A DNA stretch of 64,000 nucleotides from Flavobacterium pectinovorum (GCF_900142715.1 NZ_FRBX01000001.1:1364001-1428000); one strand, 5' to 3'; shown: positions 35,673 to 45,460, counted from the first letter of the stretch. Notes: generated by a model from the sequence alone, not told the origin. Numbers and translations: made by a program.

Positions 35673-36046
35673 TATTTTTTAATAATCTCATCTAAAACAG
35701 CTTTGTTTTCATAGTTAATTACTTTTAAAATAATTTCTTGATTCTTAACTGTTTTTCCTTCTATAATGTAAAGTTTTCCTTTTTTTAGTGGCACATTACT
35801 TTGGTCAAAATCAACATCTCCGTAAGTCAATGTATTTTTTACATCTGCAGTATCAACCCATTTTTCGTTTAAAGTTTGAATTGCTTTATCAGAATATTGA
35901 AAAGGTTTGGTTCTTAAATTGTTTAAAACTCGGGCATTTGGAAAATAATTGCAACGGGTATCTTTTCCGCTAAAGACAAGGGCTACAAAAAAGCATCCCA
36001 TAATAAGACCAATTAAATAATAAGCAAAACGATGTACGAACTTCAT
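35672..36046 (-). CDS. Membrane-anchored small protein (DUF4258-like)
   Basis: I use the internal ATG at 36046 (124 residues), because MKFVHRFAYYLIGLIMGC is a typical signal-anchor start; the upstream ATG adds six residues. One hydrophobic helix spans about 5-24. The remaining domain has DTRCNYFPNARVLNNLR and ends with a strand-rich part, GKLYIIEGKTVKNQEIILKVINY, which I tentatively link to DUF4258. No function is known. It is preceded by alanine dehydrogenase on the same strand (18-base gap to the longer start) and may be co-transcribed with it. Confidence 0.6.
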   Translation of the reverse strand: MKFVHRFAYYLIGLIMGCFFVALVFSGKDTRCNYFPNARVLNNLRTKPFQYSDKAIQTLNEKWVDTADVKNTLTYGDVDFDQSNVPLKKGKLYIIEGKTVKNQEIILKVINYENKAVLDEIIKK

Positions 36047-36082
36047 GAGTAAATTTTTTGGCAAAGGTACATTAAAGTTCTT

Positions 36083-37282
36083 TTAAAATACAAGTAAATT
36101 AATATCGTTATCCGGTAAATCAAACCATTCGCCAATTGCTTTATTTGTTAGGATTCCGTGATATAAGTAAACCCCGTTTTTAAGTCCTTTATTGCATCTG
36201 ATCGAACTTTCTAAACCGCCTTCTTCGGCAATTTGAAGTAAGTAAGGAGTTAAGATGTTACTTATTGATAATGAAGCAGTTTTGGAATATCTTGACGGGA
36301 TATTTGGTACGCAATAATGCAAAACATTACTCTTTATAAAAGTTGGTTTTTCGTGTGTAGTAACTTCCGAAGTTTCAAAACAGCCACCAGTATCAATACT
36401 AACGTCTACAATTACGGCACCTTTTTTCATGTGCTCTACCATTGTTTCTGTAACAATAATCGGGCAGCGCTCTTTACCACGCATCGCACCAATGGCAACA
36501 TCGCAACGTCGTAAAGCTTTTAATAGTGCTTTTTGCTGAACTGTAGAAGTAAAAATTCTTTGATTCAAATTATTTTGTAAACGACGTAATTTTGTAATCG
36601 AATTATCAAAAACTTTTACGTTTGCACCAAGACCAATTGCTGTTTTTGCTGCAAATTCGCCCACGGTTCCGGCTCCTAAAATTACAACTTCGGTAGGAGG
36701 AACGCCGGTAATATTTCCGAATAAAAGCCCTTTTCCAAACTCATCTGTAATCATTAATTCTGATGCAATTAGGATAGAAGCTGTTCCTGCAATTTCGCTT
36801 AAAGATTTTACGGCCGGGTAAGAACCGTCTTCATCTTTGATATATTCAAATGCAAGTGCTGTTATCTTTTTCTGCGCTAACGCTTCAAAGTATTCTTTCT
36901 TTTTGGTTTTTAACTGAATAGCCGAAATTATAATCGTTTCGGGATTAATCATTTTGATTTCAGCCAAAGTAGGCGGCTCAACTTTAAGCAACATTGGACA
37001 GCCAAAAACTTTTTTAGTGTCTTTTGTTACTTCCGCGCCTGCGTCGCTATATTCTTTATCAGAATAACTTGAACTTTCTCCGGCTCCTGACTCGATCATA
37101 ACGCGGTGTCCTTCGTATGTTAACGAATTTACTGCGTCTGGTGTCAGGCAAATACGACGTTCCTGATAACTAGTTTCCTTCGGTATTCCTATGAATAGTT
37201 CTCTTTTAAATCGGCCAACTTCAAGTTTTTCTTCTTGTGGCAACAATTGTTGTTTCGTAAATGGAGTTAAGGTTATTGACAT
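36083..37282 (-). CDS. ald: Alanine dehydrogenase
   Basis: This 399-residue NAD-dependent enzyme deaminates L-alanine to pyruvate and ammonia, reversibly. It matches the alanine dehydrogenase/PNT family: N-terminal IGIPKETSYQERRICLTPDAVNSL (catalytic Lys and Arg region), a nucleotide-binding VVILGAGTVGEFAAKTAIGLGANVKVFDN Rossmann motif near the middle, and a late PNIPSRYSKTASLSISN. An N-terminal extension of about 28 residues precedes the usual start, as is common in Flavobacteria. It is probably the first gene of a unit with the following small membrane protein. Confidence 0.88.
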   Translation of the reverse strand: MSITLTPFTKQQLLPQEEKLEVGRFKRELFIGIPKETSYQERRICLTPDAVNSLTYEGHRVMIESGAGESSSYSDKEYSDAGAEVTKDTKKVFGCPMLLKVEPPTLAEIKMINPETIIISAIQLKTKKKEYFEALAQKKITALAFEYIKDEDGSYPAVKSLSEIAGTASILIASELMITDEFGKGLLFGNITGVPPTEVVILGAGTVGEFAAKTAIGLGANVKVFDNSITKLRRLQNNLNQRIFTSTVQQKALLKALRRCDVAIGAMRGKERCPIIVTETMVEHMKKGAVIVDVSIDTGGCFETSEVTTHEKPTFIKSNVLHYCVPNIPSRYSKTASLSISNILTPYLLQIAEEGGLESSIRCNKGLKNGVYLYHGILTNKAIGEWFDLPDNDINLLVF

Positions 37283-37366
37283 GGGTTGTGCGAAAAATTA
37301 GAGGTACAAATTACGTAAAAAGTTTTAAAATTAGTGCAAATTTTCTGCTAATACTAAAAGCTAATA

Positions 37367-37840
37367 TTAAGGAATTATTTTTTCCATTTTGATGTCGGCT
37401 CTTTCATAATTTACATTTCCTAAAGGAACTTCGACAAAGCCAAATTTTTCATAGAGATGAATCGCCGGAAGCAGGATTCTATTCGAATATAAATGCAGTT
37501 TTTTGATGTTATTTTCTTTTGCGACAGCTATAGAATGTACCAAAAGTTTATTTCCAATTCCCAGTCCTTGTGCTTTATCGGAAACAGCCATTTTGCTCAA
37601 TTCGAAAGTTTTGTCATCAATTTTCATTAAAGAAACTGTTCCCAAAATTTCATCGTTATATTTGGCAAAAAAAATCATTCCGCCTTTATTTATAATTTCT
37701 TCCTGCGGATTTGAAAGTGTTAATACATCCTGATCTTCAACTCTAAAATATTTTTTTAGCCATTCAAAGTTTAAGATCTTGATGTGTTCTTTTAAATCTT
37801 CTGAAAAGGGAATTATTTCTACGGTATTTTGGATGTTCAT
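37367..37840 (-). CDS. GNAT family N-acetyltransferase
   Basis: The start at 37840 gives 157 residues beginning MNIQNTVEI; an earlier ATG adds seven residues. The GNAT acetyl-CoA pocket is seen in MAVSDKAQGLGIGNKLLVHSIAVAKENNIKKLHLYSNR (the Q/RxxGxG/A motif is QGLGIG). A C-terminal AIHLYEKFGFVEVPLG completes motif B. It transfers an acetyl group from acetyl-CoA to an unknown amine. Its 3' end is 85 bases from the start of alanine dehydrogenase on the same strand. The gap upstream carries repeats. Confidence 0.85.
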   Translation of the reverse strand: MNIQNTVEIIPFSEDLKEHIKILNFEWLKKYFRVEDQDVLTLSNPQEEIINKGGMIFFAKYNDEILGTVSLMKIDDKTFELSKMAVSDKAQGLGIGNKLLVHSIAVAKENNIKKLHLYSNRILLPAIHLYEKFGFVEVPLGNVNYERADIKMEKIIP

Positions 37841-37861
37841 TATATATGTGTGTTGTTTCAC

Positions 37862-37953
37862 GGAGATTCGCTAAGATTTTGCAGAGGCACACAAAGTTTT
37901 TTTATTCTTTTACGTTTCTCTGTGTAACTTTGTGAAACTCTGTGAAATAATTT
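37862..37953. repeat. TCTGTGTAACTTTGTGA-type repeat
   Basis: The gap between the tsaE end and the GNAT start has short repeats TCTCTGTGTAA, CTTTGTGAAA, CTCTGTGAAA with a unit of about 9-10 bases. A partial reverse-complement partner (GGCACACAAAGT, near 37886-37900) faces it. It belongs to the same broad class of intergenic short-word repeats. Confidence 0.5.
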
Positions 37954-38361
37954 TTAAACCAATTCAAGTTTACGTTTTCCATCTTCAGATAACTCAATTG
38001 TAACCGTAGAATGTTCTTCAGGAATTAGATTTGCAATTTTTTCAGACCATTCAATAAAACACCAGTTTCCTGAATATAAGTAATCATCAACCCCCATATC
38101 AAGTGCTTCGGTTTCTTTGTTTAATCTGTAAAAATCAAAATGATACACTATATCATTGCTAACGGTATAGTATTCATTGACCAAAGAGAAAGTCGGGCTG
38201 CTTGTGGTATCTTCAACTCCTAAATTTTTGCATAATTGTTTGATGAGAGTAGTTTTTCCAACACCCATTTCTCCGTTAAAAAGAATGATTTTTTTAGGAT
38301 TTTGAGCTAAAATCTGCTCTGCTACTTCTTGAATCTGATCTAATGAAAAAACGATATTCAT
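37954..38361 (-). CDS. tsaE: tRNA threonylcarbamoyladenosine biosynthesis protein TsaE
   Basis: TsaE is the ATPase that supports transfer of the threonylcarbamoyl group to tRNA A37 by TsaB/TsaD. The start at 38361 gives 135 residues beginning MNIVFSLDQIQEVAEQIL, the usual length. The longer frame would translate a 21-bp inverted repeat. Walker A is GEMGVGKTTLIKQLC (about 32-46), followed by TSSPTFSLVNEYY and VYHFDFYRL, both family signatures, and later CFIEWSEKI. TsaC of the same pathway is at 23280-23900. It lies downstream of porX on the same strand. Confidence 0.92.
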   Translation of the reverse strand: MNIVFSLDQIQEVAEQILAQNPKKIILFNGEMGVGKTTLIKQLCKNLGVEDTTSSPTFSLVNEYYTVSNDIVYHFDFYRLNKETEALDMGVDDYLYSGNWCFIEWSEKIANLIPEEHSTVTIELSEDGKRKLELV

Positions 38362-38386
38362 TGCTTGTATTTGGTGTTTTTTTGCC

Positions 38387-38460
38387 ACGAATTTCACTAA
38401 TTTTCGCAAATTTTTCACATTGAAAGAAAAAAACAATTCGTGAAAATTAGTGAAATTCGT
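38387..38460. repeat. 21-bp inverted repeat between porX and tsaE
   Basis: ACGAATTTCACTAATTTTCG and one more base (38387-38407) pair with the reverse complement at 38440-38460, 20 of 21 positions exact, around a 32-base loop. It lies after the porX stop codon and before the tsaE start on the minus strand. It could end porX transcripts or attenuate read-through into tsaE. Confidence 0.75.
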
Positions 38461-38470
38461 AGCTATATTT

Positions 38471-40024
38471 TTATTTTGGGTTGAATACCAAAAACGGAAT
38501 AATCATTTCTTCTAACGAAATTCCGCCATGCTGATATGTGTTTTTATAATAACTTACATAATGATTATAGTTGTTTACATAGGCCAAAAACAAATCATTT
38601 TTGGCAAAAATAAACGAACTGCTCATATTTATTGCAGGCAAACCAATTTTTTTAGGTTCTTTGACTACATAAACATCTTTTTGCTCGTAAGTCAAACTAC
38701 GTCCCGTTTTGTAACGCAAATTTAAACTTGTATTTTTATCTCCAACAACTTTTGAAGGGTTTTTTACATTGATCGTTCCATGATCTGTAGTCAGGATTAA
38801 TTTGAATCCCAAAAGTTGAGCTTGTTGAATAATCTCTAATAACGGTGAGTTTTTAAACCAGCTCAATGTCAACGAGCGATAGGCTTTATCATCAGAAGCG
38901 AGCTCTTTTACAACATCCATTTCTGTTTTGGCGTGCGATAACATATCTACAAAATTGTAAACTACAGTTACCAAATCATTGCCTTTTAGGGCTTTAAAGT
39001 TTTCGGCTAATTTTTTACCACCAGCATAATTGGTGATCTTAAAATAATCTTCTTTTATATTTAAACCTAAACGTTTTAATTGTGCCGATAAAAATTCGGC
39101 TTCATAAAGGTTTTTTCCTCCGTCTTCAACATCATTTTTCCAATATTCAGGAAATTTTTTCTCCATTTCAACAGGCATTAAACCTGAGAAAATTGAGTTT
39201 CTGGCATACTGGGTATCGGTGGGAAGTATGGAGAAATAGGGAACTTCTTTTTCTAACTTGTAATAATTAGCAACTACGGTTTCAAAAGATTTCCATTGAT
39301 CGTAACGCAAATTATCAATTACAACAAATAAAACAGGTCTGTCTTTCTTTTTAATTTCGGGAACAACCAGTTCTTTAAATAAGTTATCAGATTGAATTGG
39401 CCTGTCGGCTTTTGGTTCAAACCAATCTTCATAATTTCTTTCAATATATTTTCCGAATTGAGAATTGGCTTCAACTTTCTGTGATTCAAGGATTTCAATC
39501 ATTCCCTGATCGTTAATGTTTTCAAGTTCTAATTCCCAAAAAATCAATTTTTTGTATAATTCTACCCAATCTTCATAAGAATTAACCATGGCCAATTCCA
39601 TAGAAATTTTTCTAAATTCTTTTTGATAGTCTAAAGTAGTTTTCTCTGAAATTAATCTTGAATGGTCCAGATTTTTCTTTAAACTCAGTAAAATCTGATT
39701 TGGATTTACCGGTTTTATCAAATAATCAGCAATTTTAGAACCAATAGCTTCTTCCATTATATATTCTTCCTCACTCTTGGTGATCATAATCATTGGGATG
39801 GCTGACTTTTTTTCTTTCATTTCAGAAAGTGTTTCCAAGCCGCTCATTCCCGGCATATTTTCATCCAAAAAAACAATATCAAAATTGTCTTCTTCGAATA
39901 AAGCTATGGCATCCAGTCCGTTATTAGAAGTTGTTACCGTGTAGTTTTTCTTTTCCAGAAATAATATATGTGGTTTTAAAAGATCGATTTCGTCATCAAC
40001 CCAAAGTATTTTAATCTTATCCAT
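38471..40024 (-). CDS. porX: PorX, response regulator of the type IX secretion system
   Basis: PorX, with the kinase PorY, controls genes of the type IX secretion system in Porphyromonas and Flavobacterium. The start at 40024 gives 517 residues. Residues 1-120 are a receiver domain with the acidic pair D10-D11, phosphorylation site D54 in FLDENMPG, and Lys in YLIKPVNPNQIL. After a helical linker comes a PglZ (alkaline phosphatase superfamily) domain with VLFVVIDNLRYDQW and LILTTDHGTINVKNP, the metal site of oligonucleotide phosphodiesterases. All these key residues are present. A CotH protein with a type IX tail lies nearby. No porY gene is in this window. Confidence 0.93.
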   Translation of the reverse strand: MDKIKILWVDDEIDLLKPHILFLEKKNYTVTTSNNGLDAIALFEEDNFDIVFLDENMPGMSGLETLSEMKEKKSAIPMIMITKSEEEYIMEEAIGSKIADYLIKPVNPNQILLSLKKNLDHSRLISEKTTLDYQKEFRKISMELAMVNSYEDWVELYKKLIFWELELENINDQGMIEILESQKVEANSQFGKYIERNYEDWFEPKADRPIQSDNLFKELVVPEIKKKDRPVLFVVIDNLRYDQWKSFETVVANYYKLEKEVPYFSILPTDTQYARNSIFSGLMPVEMEKKFPEYWKNDVEDGGKNLYEAEFLSAQLKRLGLNIKEDYFKITNYAGGKKLAENFKALKGNDLVTVVYNFVDMLSHAKTEMDVVKELASDDKAYRSLTLSWFKNSPLLEIIQQAQLLGFKLILTTDHGTINVKNPSKVVGDKNTSLNLRYKTGRSLTYEQKDVYVVKEPKKIGLPAINMSSSFIFAKNDLFLAYVNNYNHYVSYYKNTYQHGGISLEEMIIPFLVFNPK

Positions 40025-40243
40025 AAACAAATTAATTTTAATGCAATTTAAAGGTATAGAACTTAAAAAGTATTAAAAATAGTATAAAATTCAGAATAAC
40101 AAATTCAGTTTTTTTTCAAAATTAATTTTAGATCTATTTTAATTAAGGAAATTAATAAGGTGAAATCGCATTTTTTTAAGTTAAAAACCCAAAGCTGTTT
40201 ATACTTAATTACTTATATTTGTTGACCAAAAAATAACCACATA

Positions 40244-41473
40244 GTGACCCACATAAATAAATTAAAAATATTTAATGATCCCATTTATGGGTTTATTTCC
40301 ATCCCAAACGAACTTATTTACGATTTAATTCAGCATCCGTATTTTCAGCGTTTGCGGCGTATTTCGCAAATGGGATTGTCTTATTTGGTATATCCGGGAG
40401 CAAATCATACCCGTTTTCATCATGCTTTAGGATGTATGCATTTGATGCAAAAAGCTATTGAAACACTTCGATTTAAAGGAGTTGCAATTTCTCAGGAGGA
40501 AGAATGCGCTTTGCTGATTGCTATTTTGCTGCATGATATTGGACATGGACCATTTTCGCACGCCATGGAAAAAAGTATTGTAGAGGATGTAAATCACGAA
40601 GCTATTTCTTTATTATTCATGAATCAGTTAAATGATGAATTTGACGGTAAATTGAGTTTGGCCATTCAGGTTTTTAAAGGTGAATATCATAGAAAATTTA
40701 TGTTACAACTGATTTCAAGTCAGTTAGATATGGATCGAATGGATTATCTTAAACGAGATAGTTTTTATACCGGAGTTGCAGAAGGAAACGTAAATTCTGA
40801 GCGTTTGATTCAGATGATGAATGTTGTTGATGGCGTTTTGGTTATTGAAGAAAAGGGAATTTATTCTGTTGAAAAATTTCTGCTTTCAAGACGATTAATG
40901 TATTGGCAGGCATATTTGCATAAAACTAGTCTGGTTGCCGAATTAATTTTGATGAAGGTTTTAAAAAGAGCCAAAGAACTTACATTAAAAGGAGTGAATT
41001 TGCCTTGCAGTGAACCTCTTTTGTATTTCATGAAAAACAAAATTACATTAGAGAATTTTGATGCAGAAAAATTGGATTTATTTTCTCAATTAGATGATTT
41101 TGATATTATTAGCGCTTTAAAAGCCTGGCAAAAACAAGATGATTTTATACTTTCTACATTAAGTAAAATGATCATTAACAGAGATTTACTGAAGATAAAG
41201 TTGAGTGCAGAAAAGATTCCGATGGAAGAATCCCAATCTTTAAAAGAAGAGTTCGCAGAGGAACATCATATTTCGGCTGTAGATGCCGGATATTTTATTT
41301 TTAGAGGTAAAATAAAAAACCAGGCATACAGTAAAGAGGCAGAACCGATACGAATTTTGAAAAAAGATAAAACAATTGAAGACGTTGTTGAAGCCTCTGA
41401 TCAGTTGAATTTGAAATCGTTATCTAAACTGGTCACAAAATATTACATCTGTTTTCCAAAACAACTTATCTAA
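40244..41473 (+). CDS. HD domain phosphohydrolase
   Basis: The gene starts with GTG at 40244 giving MTHINKLKIFNDPIYGFISIP, the standard start of this family. The 409-residue protein has the HD metal site: FHHALGCMHLM near residue 60, then LLHDIGHGPFSHAMEK (the HD pair), and LDMDRMDYLKRDSFYTG with the final Asp. These match bacterial SAMHD1-like dNTP or nucleotide phosphohydrolases, in the cytoplasm. The substrate is not known. It lies 39 bases upstream of lpxD. A TATATTTG -7-like box is at 40214-40221. Confidence 0.88.
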   Translation: MTHINKLKIFNDPIYGFISIPNELIYDLIQHPYFQRLRRISQMGLSYLVYPGANHTRFHHALGCMHLMQKAIETLRFKGVAISQEEECALLIAILLHDIGHGPFSHAMEKSIVEDVNHEAISLLFMNQLNDEFDGKLSLAIQVFKGEYHRKFMLQLISSQLDMDRMDYLKRDSFYTGVAEGNVNSERLIQMMNVVDGVLVIEEKGIYSVEKFLLSRRLMYWQAYLHKTSLVAELILMKVLKRAKELTLKGVNLPCSEPLLYFMKNKITLENFDAEKLDLFSQLDDFDIISALKAWQKQDDFILSTLSKMIINRDLLKIKLSAEKIPMEESQSLKEEFAEEHHISAVDAGYFIFRGKIKNQAYSKEAEPIRILKKDKTIEDVVEASDQLNLKSLSKLVTKYYICFPKQLI

Positions 41474-41499
41474 AATTAACATTTAAAATCTATTTTTTA

Positions 41500-41507
41500 T
41501 ATTTTTG
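41500..41507 (+). promoter_or_regulatory. -7-type box directly before lpxD
   Basis: TATTTTTG matches TAnnTTTG and ends 5 bases before the lpxD ATG. No clear TTG lies upstream at the right distance. If it is functional, the lpxD message would have almost no 5' leader. Confidence 0.35.
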
Positions 41508-41512
41508 TCGCG

Positions 41513-42556
41513 ATGAAATTTACAGCAGAACAAATAGCAGGAATTTTAGAAGGAGAAGTTGTTGGGAATCCCAATGCAGAAGTTTCTCGACTTTCTAAGA
41601 TTGAAGAAGGCGAGGAAGGATCGCTTACTTTTTTGGCTAACCCGAAATATATCAACTATATATATACTACAAAAGCGAGCGTAACTATTGTTAACGACAG
41701 CTTTGTACCCGAAGCCGAAATCACTACAACTTTAATAAAAGTGGAGGATGCATATGCTTCCTTTTCTAAACTTTTGCATTTTTATAATCAGGTAAAATTG
41801 AATAAAAATGGAATTGAAGCTCACTCTTTTATATCTGAGGGTACTAAATATGGAGAAAATCTATACTTAGGAAGCTTTAGTTATGTAGGTCAGAATGTAG
41901 TTTTGGGGGATAATGTAAAAATATATCCAAACAGTTTTATTGGCGACAATGTTGTTATTGGCGATAATGTGTATATTTTTGCCGGGGCTAAAATATATTC
42001 TGAAACCGTAATTGGCAATAATTGCACCATACATTCAGGAACTATTATAGGTGCAGATGGTTTTGGTTTTGTACCAAATGAAGAAGGTGTATATAGTAAA
42101 GTACCACAAATTGGTAATGTTATTATTGAAGATAATGTAGATATTGGTGCCAATACTACAATAGACAGAGCAACTCTGGGTTCTACGATTATTAGAAAAG
42201 GAGTTAAATTAGACAATCAAATTCAGATTGCCCATAATGTAGAAATAGGTAAAAATACTGTAATTGCCGCTCAATCAGGCGTTGCGGGTTCTACAAAAAT
42301 TGGCGAAAACTGCATGATTGGCGGGCAGGTTGGTATCGCAGGCCACTTAATAATAGGTAATAATGTAAGACTTCAGGCGCAGTCGGGAGTTGCAAGAAAC
42401 ATCAAAGATGATGAGATTTTACAAGGATCTCCATCGCTTGGATATGGTGATTTTAACAAATCATATGTTCATTTTAAGAATTTACCTAAAATTGTTGCCG
42501 AACTGGACGAATTAAAAAAACAAATAATAAACCCAAAAAATGGAAATAATGGTTAA
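41513..42556 (+). CDS. lpxD: UDP-3-O-acylglucosamine N-acyltransferase
   Basis: LpxD adds the second acyl chain from acyl-ACP to UDP-3-O-acylglucosamine, the third step of lipid A synthesis. The 347-residue protein has an N-terminal uridine-binding domain ([45 protein letters not shown]) and a left-handed beta helix of hexapeptide repeats from about 110 to 315. The catalytic His lies in QIAHNVEIG, and IGADGFGFV is present. It overlaps lpxC-fabZ by 8 or 17 bases, so the two are translationally coupled. A second lpxD-like gene lies at 45593. Confidence 0.93.
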   Translation: MKFTAEQIAGILEGEVVGNPNAEVSRLSKIEEGEEGSLTFLANPKYINYIYTTKASVTIVNDSFVPEAEITTTLIKVEDAYASFSKLLHFYNQVKLNKNGIEAHSFISEGTKYGENLYLGSFSYVGQNVVLGDNVKIYPNSFIGDNVVIGDNVYIFAGAKIYSETVIGNNCTIHSGTIIGADGFGFVPNEEGVYSKVPQIGNVIIEDNVDIGANTTIDRATLGSTIIRKGVKLDNQIQIAHNVEIGKNTVIAAQSGVAGSTKIGENCMIGGQVGIAGHLIIGNNVRLQAQSGVARNIKDDEILQGSPSLGYGDFNKSYVHFKNLPKIVAELDELKKQIINPKNGNNG

Positions 42557-43937
42557 ACAGAAGACCATCAAAAATGAAATTTCGCTAACAGGAGTTGGAT
42601 TACACACTGGAAAAGAAGTTACAATGACTTTTAAACCAGCTCCAATTAATAATGGTTTCACTTTTGTAAGAGTAGATTTGCAAGGACAACCAGTGATTGA
42701 GGCTGATGCTAATTATGTTGTTAATACACAAAGAGGTACAAATTTAGAAAAATTAGGTGTAAAAATTCAAACTCCGGAACACGTTCTGGCTGCATTAGTT
42801 GGATGTGATTTGGATAATGTTATCATAGAATTAAATGCTTCTGAACTACCTATTATGGATGGTTCTTCAAAATATTTTGTTGAAGCTATAGAAAATGCCG
42901 GAATCGAAGAACAAGATGCTAAACGTAATGTTTATGTGGTAAAAGAAGTTATTTCCTTTACTGATGAAGCTACTGGCAGTGAGATTTTGGTAATGCCAAG
43001 CGACGACTATCAGGTTACTGCAATGGTTGATTTTGGTACTAAAGTTTTGGGTACACAAAACGCAACGATGAAAAGCATTGCCGATTTTAAAGATGAAATC
43101 GCAAATTCAAGAACTTTTAGTTTTCTTCATGAATTAGAATCTTTATTAGAGCACGGATTAATTAAAGGTGGAGATTTAAACAATGCTATTGTTTATGTAG
43201 ATAAAGAAATATCTGAGTCTACAATGGAAAATCTAAAGAAAGCATTTGGCAAAGATAAAATTTCGGTAAAACCAAATGGTGTTTTAGACAACCTTACGTT
43301 ACACTATCCAAACGAAGCTGCACGTCATAAATTATTAGATGTTGTGGGAGATTTAGCTTTAATCGGAGTTAGAATTCAGGGGAAAATTATTGCTAATAAA
43401 CCAGGGCATTACGTAAATACTCAGTTTGCTAAAAAAATTGGCAAAATCATAAAAATCGAACAAAGAAATCATGTTCCTGTTTATGATTTAAATAAAGAGC
43501 CTTTGATGGATATTCACAAAATCATGGCGATGTTACCACACCGTCCACCGTTTTTGTTGATTGACAGAATTATAGAAATGTCTGATCGCCATGTAGTTGG
43601 TTTGAAAAATGTTACGATGAATGAAAATTTCTTCGTAGGACATTTCCCGGAAGCTCCGGTAATGCCAGGTGTTTTAATTGTTGAAGCAATGGCTCAAACA
43701 GGAGGAATTTTGGTTTTAAGCACAGTTCCGGATCCTGAGAATTATTTAACGTACTTTATGAAAATTGACAATGTTAAATTTAAACATAAAGTATTGCCTG
43801 GAGATACATTAATTTTCAAATGCGAATTGATTTCTCCTATCCGTAGAGGAATCTGTCATATGCAGGCAAATGCTTACGCAAATGGTAAATTAGTTACCGA
43901 GGCAGAATTAATGGCACAAATTGTAAAAAAACAATAA
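42549..43937 (+). CDS. lpxC: Bifunctional LpxC deacetylase / FabZ dehydratase
   Basis: I choose ATG 42549 ([22 protein letters not shown]); an ATG 9 bases earlier would add MEI. Residues about 1-305 are LpxC, the zinc UDP-3-O-acyl-N-acetylglucosamine deacetylase that commits lipid A synthesis. They show [27 protein letters not shown] and [14 protein letters not shown] with the metal-binding His and Asp. Residues about 315-462 are FabZ, the beta-hydroxyacyl-ACP dehydratase, with [20 protein letters not shown] and [23 protein letters not shown]. The fusion is typical of Bacteroidota and ties lipid A to fatty acid synthesis in one polypeptide. Confidence 0.96.
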   Translation: MVKQKTIKNEISLTGVGLHTGKEVTMTFKPAPINNGFTFVRVDLQGQPVIEADANYVVNTQRGTNLEKLGVKIQTPEHVLAALVGCDLDNVIIELNASELPIMDGSSKYFVEAIENAGIEEQDAKRNVYVVKEVISFTDEATGSEILVMPSDDYQVTAMVDFGTKVLGTQNATMKSIADFKDEIANSRTFSFLHELESLLEHGLIKGGDLNNAIVYVDKEISESTMENLKKAFGKDKISVKPNGVLDNLTLHYPNEAARHKLLDVVGDLALIGVRIQGKIIANKPGHYVNTQFAKKIGKIIKIEQRNHVPVYDLNKEPLMDIHKIMAMLPHRPPFLLIDRIIEMSDRHVVGLKNVTMNENFFVGHFPEAPVMPGVLIVEAMAQTGGILVLSTVPDPENYLTYFMKIDNVKFKHKVLPGDTLIFKCELISPIRRGICHMQANAYANGKLVTEAELMAQIVKKQ

Positions 43938-44009
43938 TAATTTAATCAAATTTATTGTTTACGTTTGTTGCCCAAATTAGATTATTTTAATAAAATATAA
44001 AAGATACAG

Positions 44010-44795
44010 ATGAATCAACCATTAGCATATGTTCATCCTGGCGCTAAAATCGCTAAAAACGTTGTAATTGAGCCTTTTACAACAATTCACAATAATGTTG
44101 TTATTGGTGATGGGACTTGGATTGGTTCAAATGTGACCATTATGGAAGGCGCCCGAATTGGTAAAAATTGCAATATTTTTCCAGGAGCGGTAATTTCTGC
44201 GGTGCCACAAGATTTAAAATTTGGCGGAGAAGATTCTCTTGCTATAATTGGTGACAATTGTACCATTAGAGAATGTGTTACTATAAATAGAGGTACAGTT
44301 GCTTCAGGACAAACTATTCTGGGAAACAATTGTTTAGTAATGGCTTACGCACACATTGCGCATGATTGCGAGATTGGAAACAATGCTATTATCGTAAACG
44401 GAGTTGCTCTTGCAGGTCACGTTGTGGTAGGAAATCATGCTGTAATTGGAGGTTTGGCAGCGATTCATCAATTTATTCATATTGGCGATCATGCTATGAT
44501 TTCTGGTGGATCTTTGGTTAGAAAAGATGTTCCGCCATATACAAAAGCAGCAAAAGAGCCATTGTCTTATGTTGGTATCAATTCGGTTGGTTTAAGAAGA
44601 AGAGGATTTAGTACTGAGAAAATCAGAGAAATTCAGGAGATTTACAGAATTTTATACCAAAAAAATTACAATACAACTCAGGCTTTAAGTATTATTGAAG
44701 CAGAAATGGAAGCTACTCCTGAGAGAGATGAAATTTTAGATTTTATCAGAAATTCATCCAGAGGAATCATGAAAGGTTATTCAGGAAACTATTAA
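44010..44795 (+). CDS. lpxA: Acyl-ACP--UDP-N-acetylglucosamine O-acyltransferase
   Basis: LpxA transfers a hydroxyacyl chain to UDP-GlcNAc, the first lipid A step. The 261-residue protein is a left-handed beta helix of hexapeptide repeats (about 5-185), with the catalytic His in YAHIAHDCEIGN. The C-terminal helical bundle of LpxA follows (VGLRRRGFSTEKIREIQEIYRILY). It follows lpxC-fabZ by 72 bases. A TACGTTTG box (43960-43967) in that gap could give it its own promoter. The order lpxD, lpxC-fabZ, lpxA is complete. Confidence 0.95.
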   Translation: MNQPLAYVHPGAKIAKNVVIEPFTTIHNNVVIGDGTWIGSNVTIMEGARIGKNCNIFPGAVISAVPQDLKFGGEDSLAIIGDNCTIRECVTINRGTVASGQTILGNNCLVMAYAHIAHDCEIGNNAIIVNGVALAGHVVVGNHAVIGGLAAIHQFIHIGDHAMISGGSLVRKDVPPYTKAAKEPLSYVGINSVGLRRRGFSTEKIREIQEIYRILYQKNYNTTQALSIIEAEMEATPERDEILDFIRNSSRGIMKGYSGNY

Positions 44796-44801
44796 ATAAA
44801 A

Positions 44802-44863
44802 GTTTAATCGTTTATTTGTTAATTCGTTAAGTCGAAAACAGATAAACGATTTAACGATTAAAC
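44802..44863. repeat. Inverted repeat between lpxA and efp
   Basis: GTTTAATCGTT (44802-44812) pairs exactly with AACGATTAAAC (44853-44863). The loop repeats CGTTTAT/ATAAACG words that can extend or compete with the stem. There is no long T-run. Confidence 0.6.
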
Positions 44864-44888
44864 AAAATACTAAATAAAATAAAAACAA

Positions 44889-45455
44889 ATGGCATCTACA
44901 TCAGATATTAGAAACGGATTGTGTATTAAATTCAATCATGATATTTATAAAATTGTTGAATTTCTTCACGTAAAACCTGGAAAAGGACCAGCTTTCGTAA
45001 GAACAAAATTGAGAAGTTTAACTACAGGAAGAGTATTAGATAATACATTTTCTGCAGGACATAAAATTGACGATGTGCGTGTAGAAACACATAATTATCA
45101 GTTTTTATATGCTGAAGGAGATGAGTTTCATTTTATGAATACAGAATCTTATGAGCAAATTTCTTTGAATAAAAATATTCTGGATGCTCCGGGATTGTTA
45201 AAAGAAGGAACAAGTGTAATGGTTCAGGTGAATACTGAAACTGATTTGCCTTTATCTGTAGATATGCCATCTTCTGTAGTTCTTGAAGTTACTTATGCTG
45301 AGCCAGGAGTAAAAGGAAATACCGCTACAAATGCAACAAAATCTGCTACGGTAGAAACAGGAGCAACTGTAAACGTTCCTTTATTCATCAACGAAGGTGA
45401 TAAAATTAAAATTGATACAGCTTCAGGTTCTTACATGGAGCGTGTAAAAGAGTAG
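44889..45455 (+). CDS. efp: Translation elongation factor P
   Basis: EF-P enters the ribosomal E site to relieve stalling at polyproline. The 188-residue protein has the three-domain EF-P layout. The conserved loop HVKPGKGPAFVR holds Lys32, the position modified in many bacteria. The C-terminal signature GATVNVPLFINEGDKIKIDTASGSYMERVKE is also present. It sits between lpxA and the second lpxD-like gene. That placement is seen directly and may reflect a conserved gene order, not a shared pathway. Confidence 0.96.
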   Translation: MASTSDIRNGLCIKFNHDIYKIVEFLHVKPGKGPAFVRTKLRSLTTGRVLDNTFSAGHKIDDVRVETHNYQFLYAEGDEFHFMNTESYEQISLNKNILDAPGLLKEGTSVMVQVNTETDLPLSVDMPSSVVLEVTYAEPGVKGNTATNATKSATVETGATVNVPLFINEGDKIKIDTASGSYMERVKE

Positions 45456-45460
45456 TTTTT

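Noticed and set aside
38362..38436. 25-residue N-terminal extension of TsaE
   Set aside because: The DNA is an inverted repeat and the shorter start gives the normal family length.
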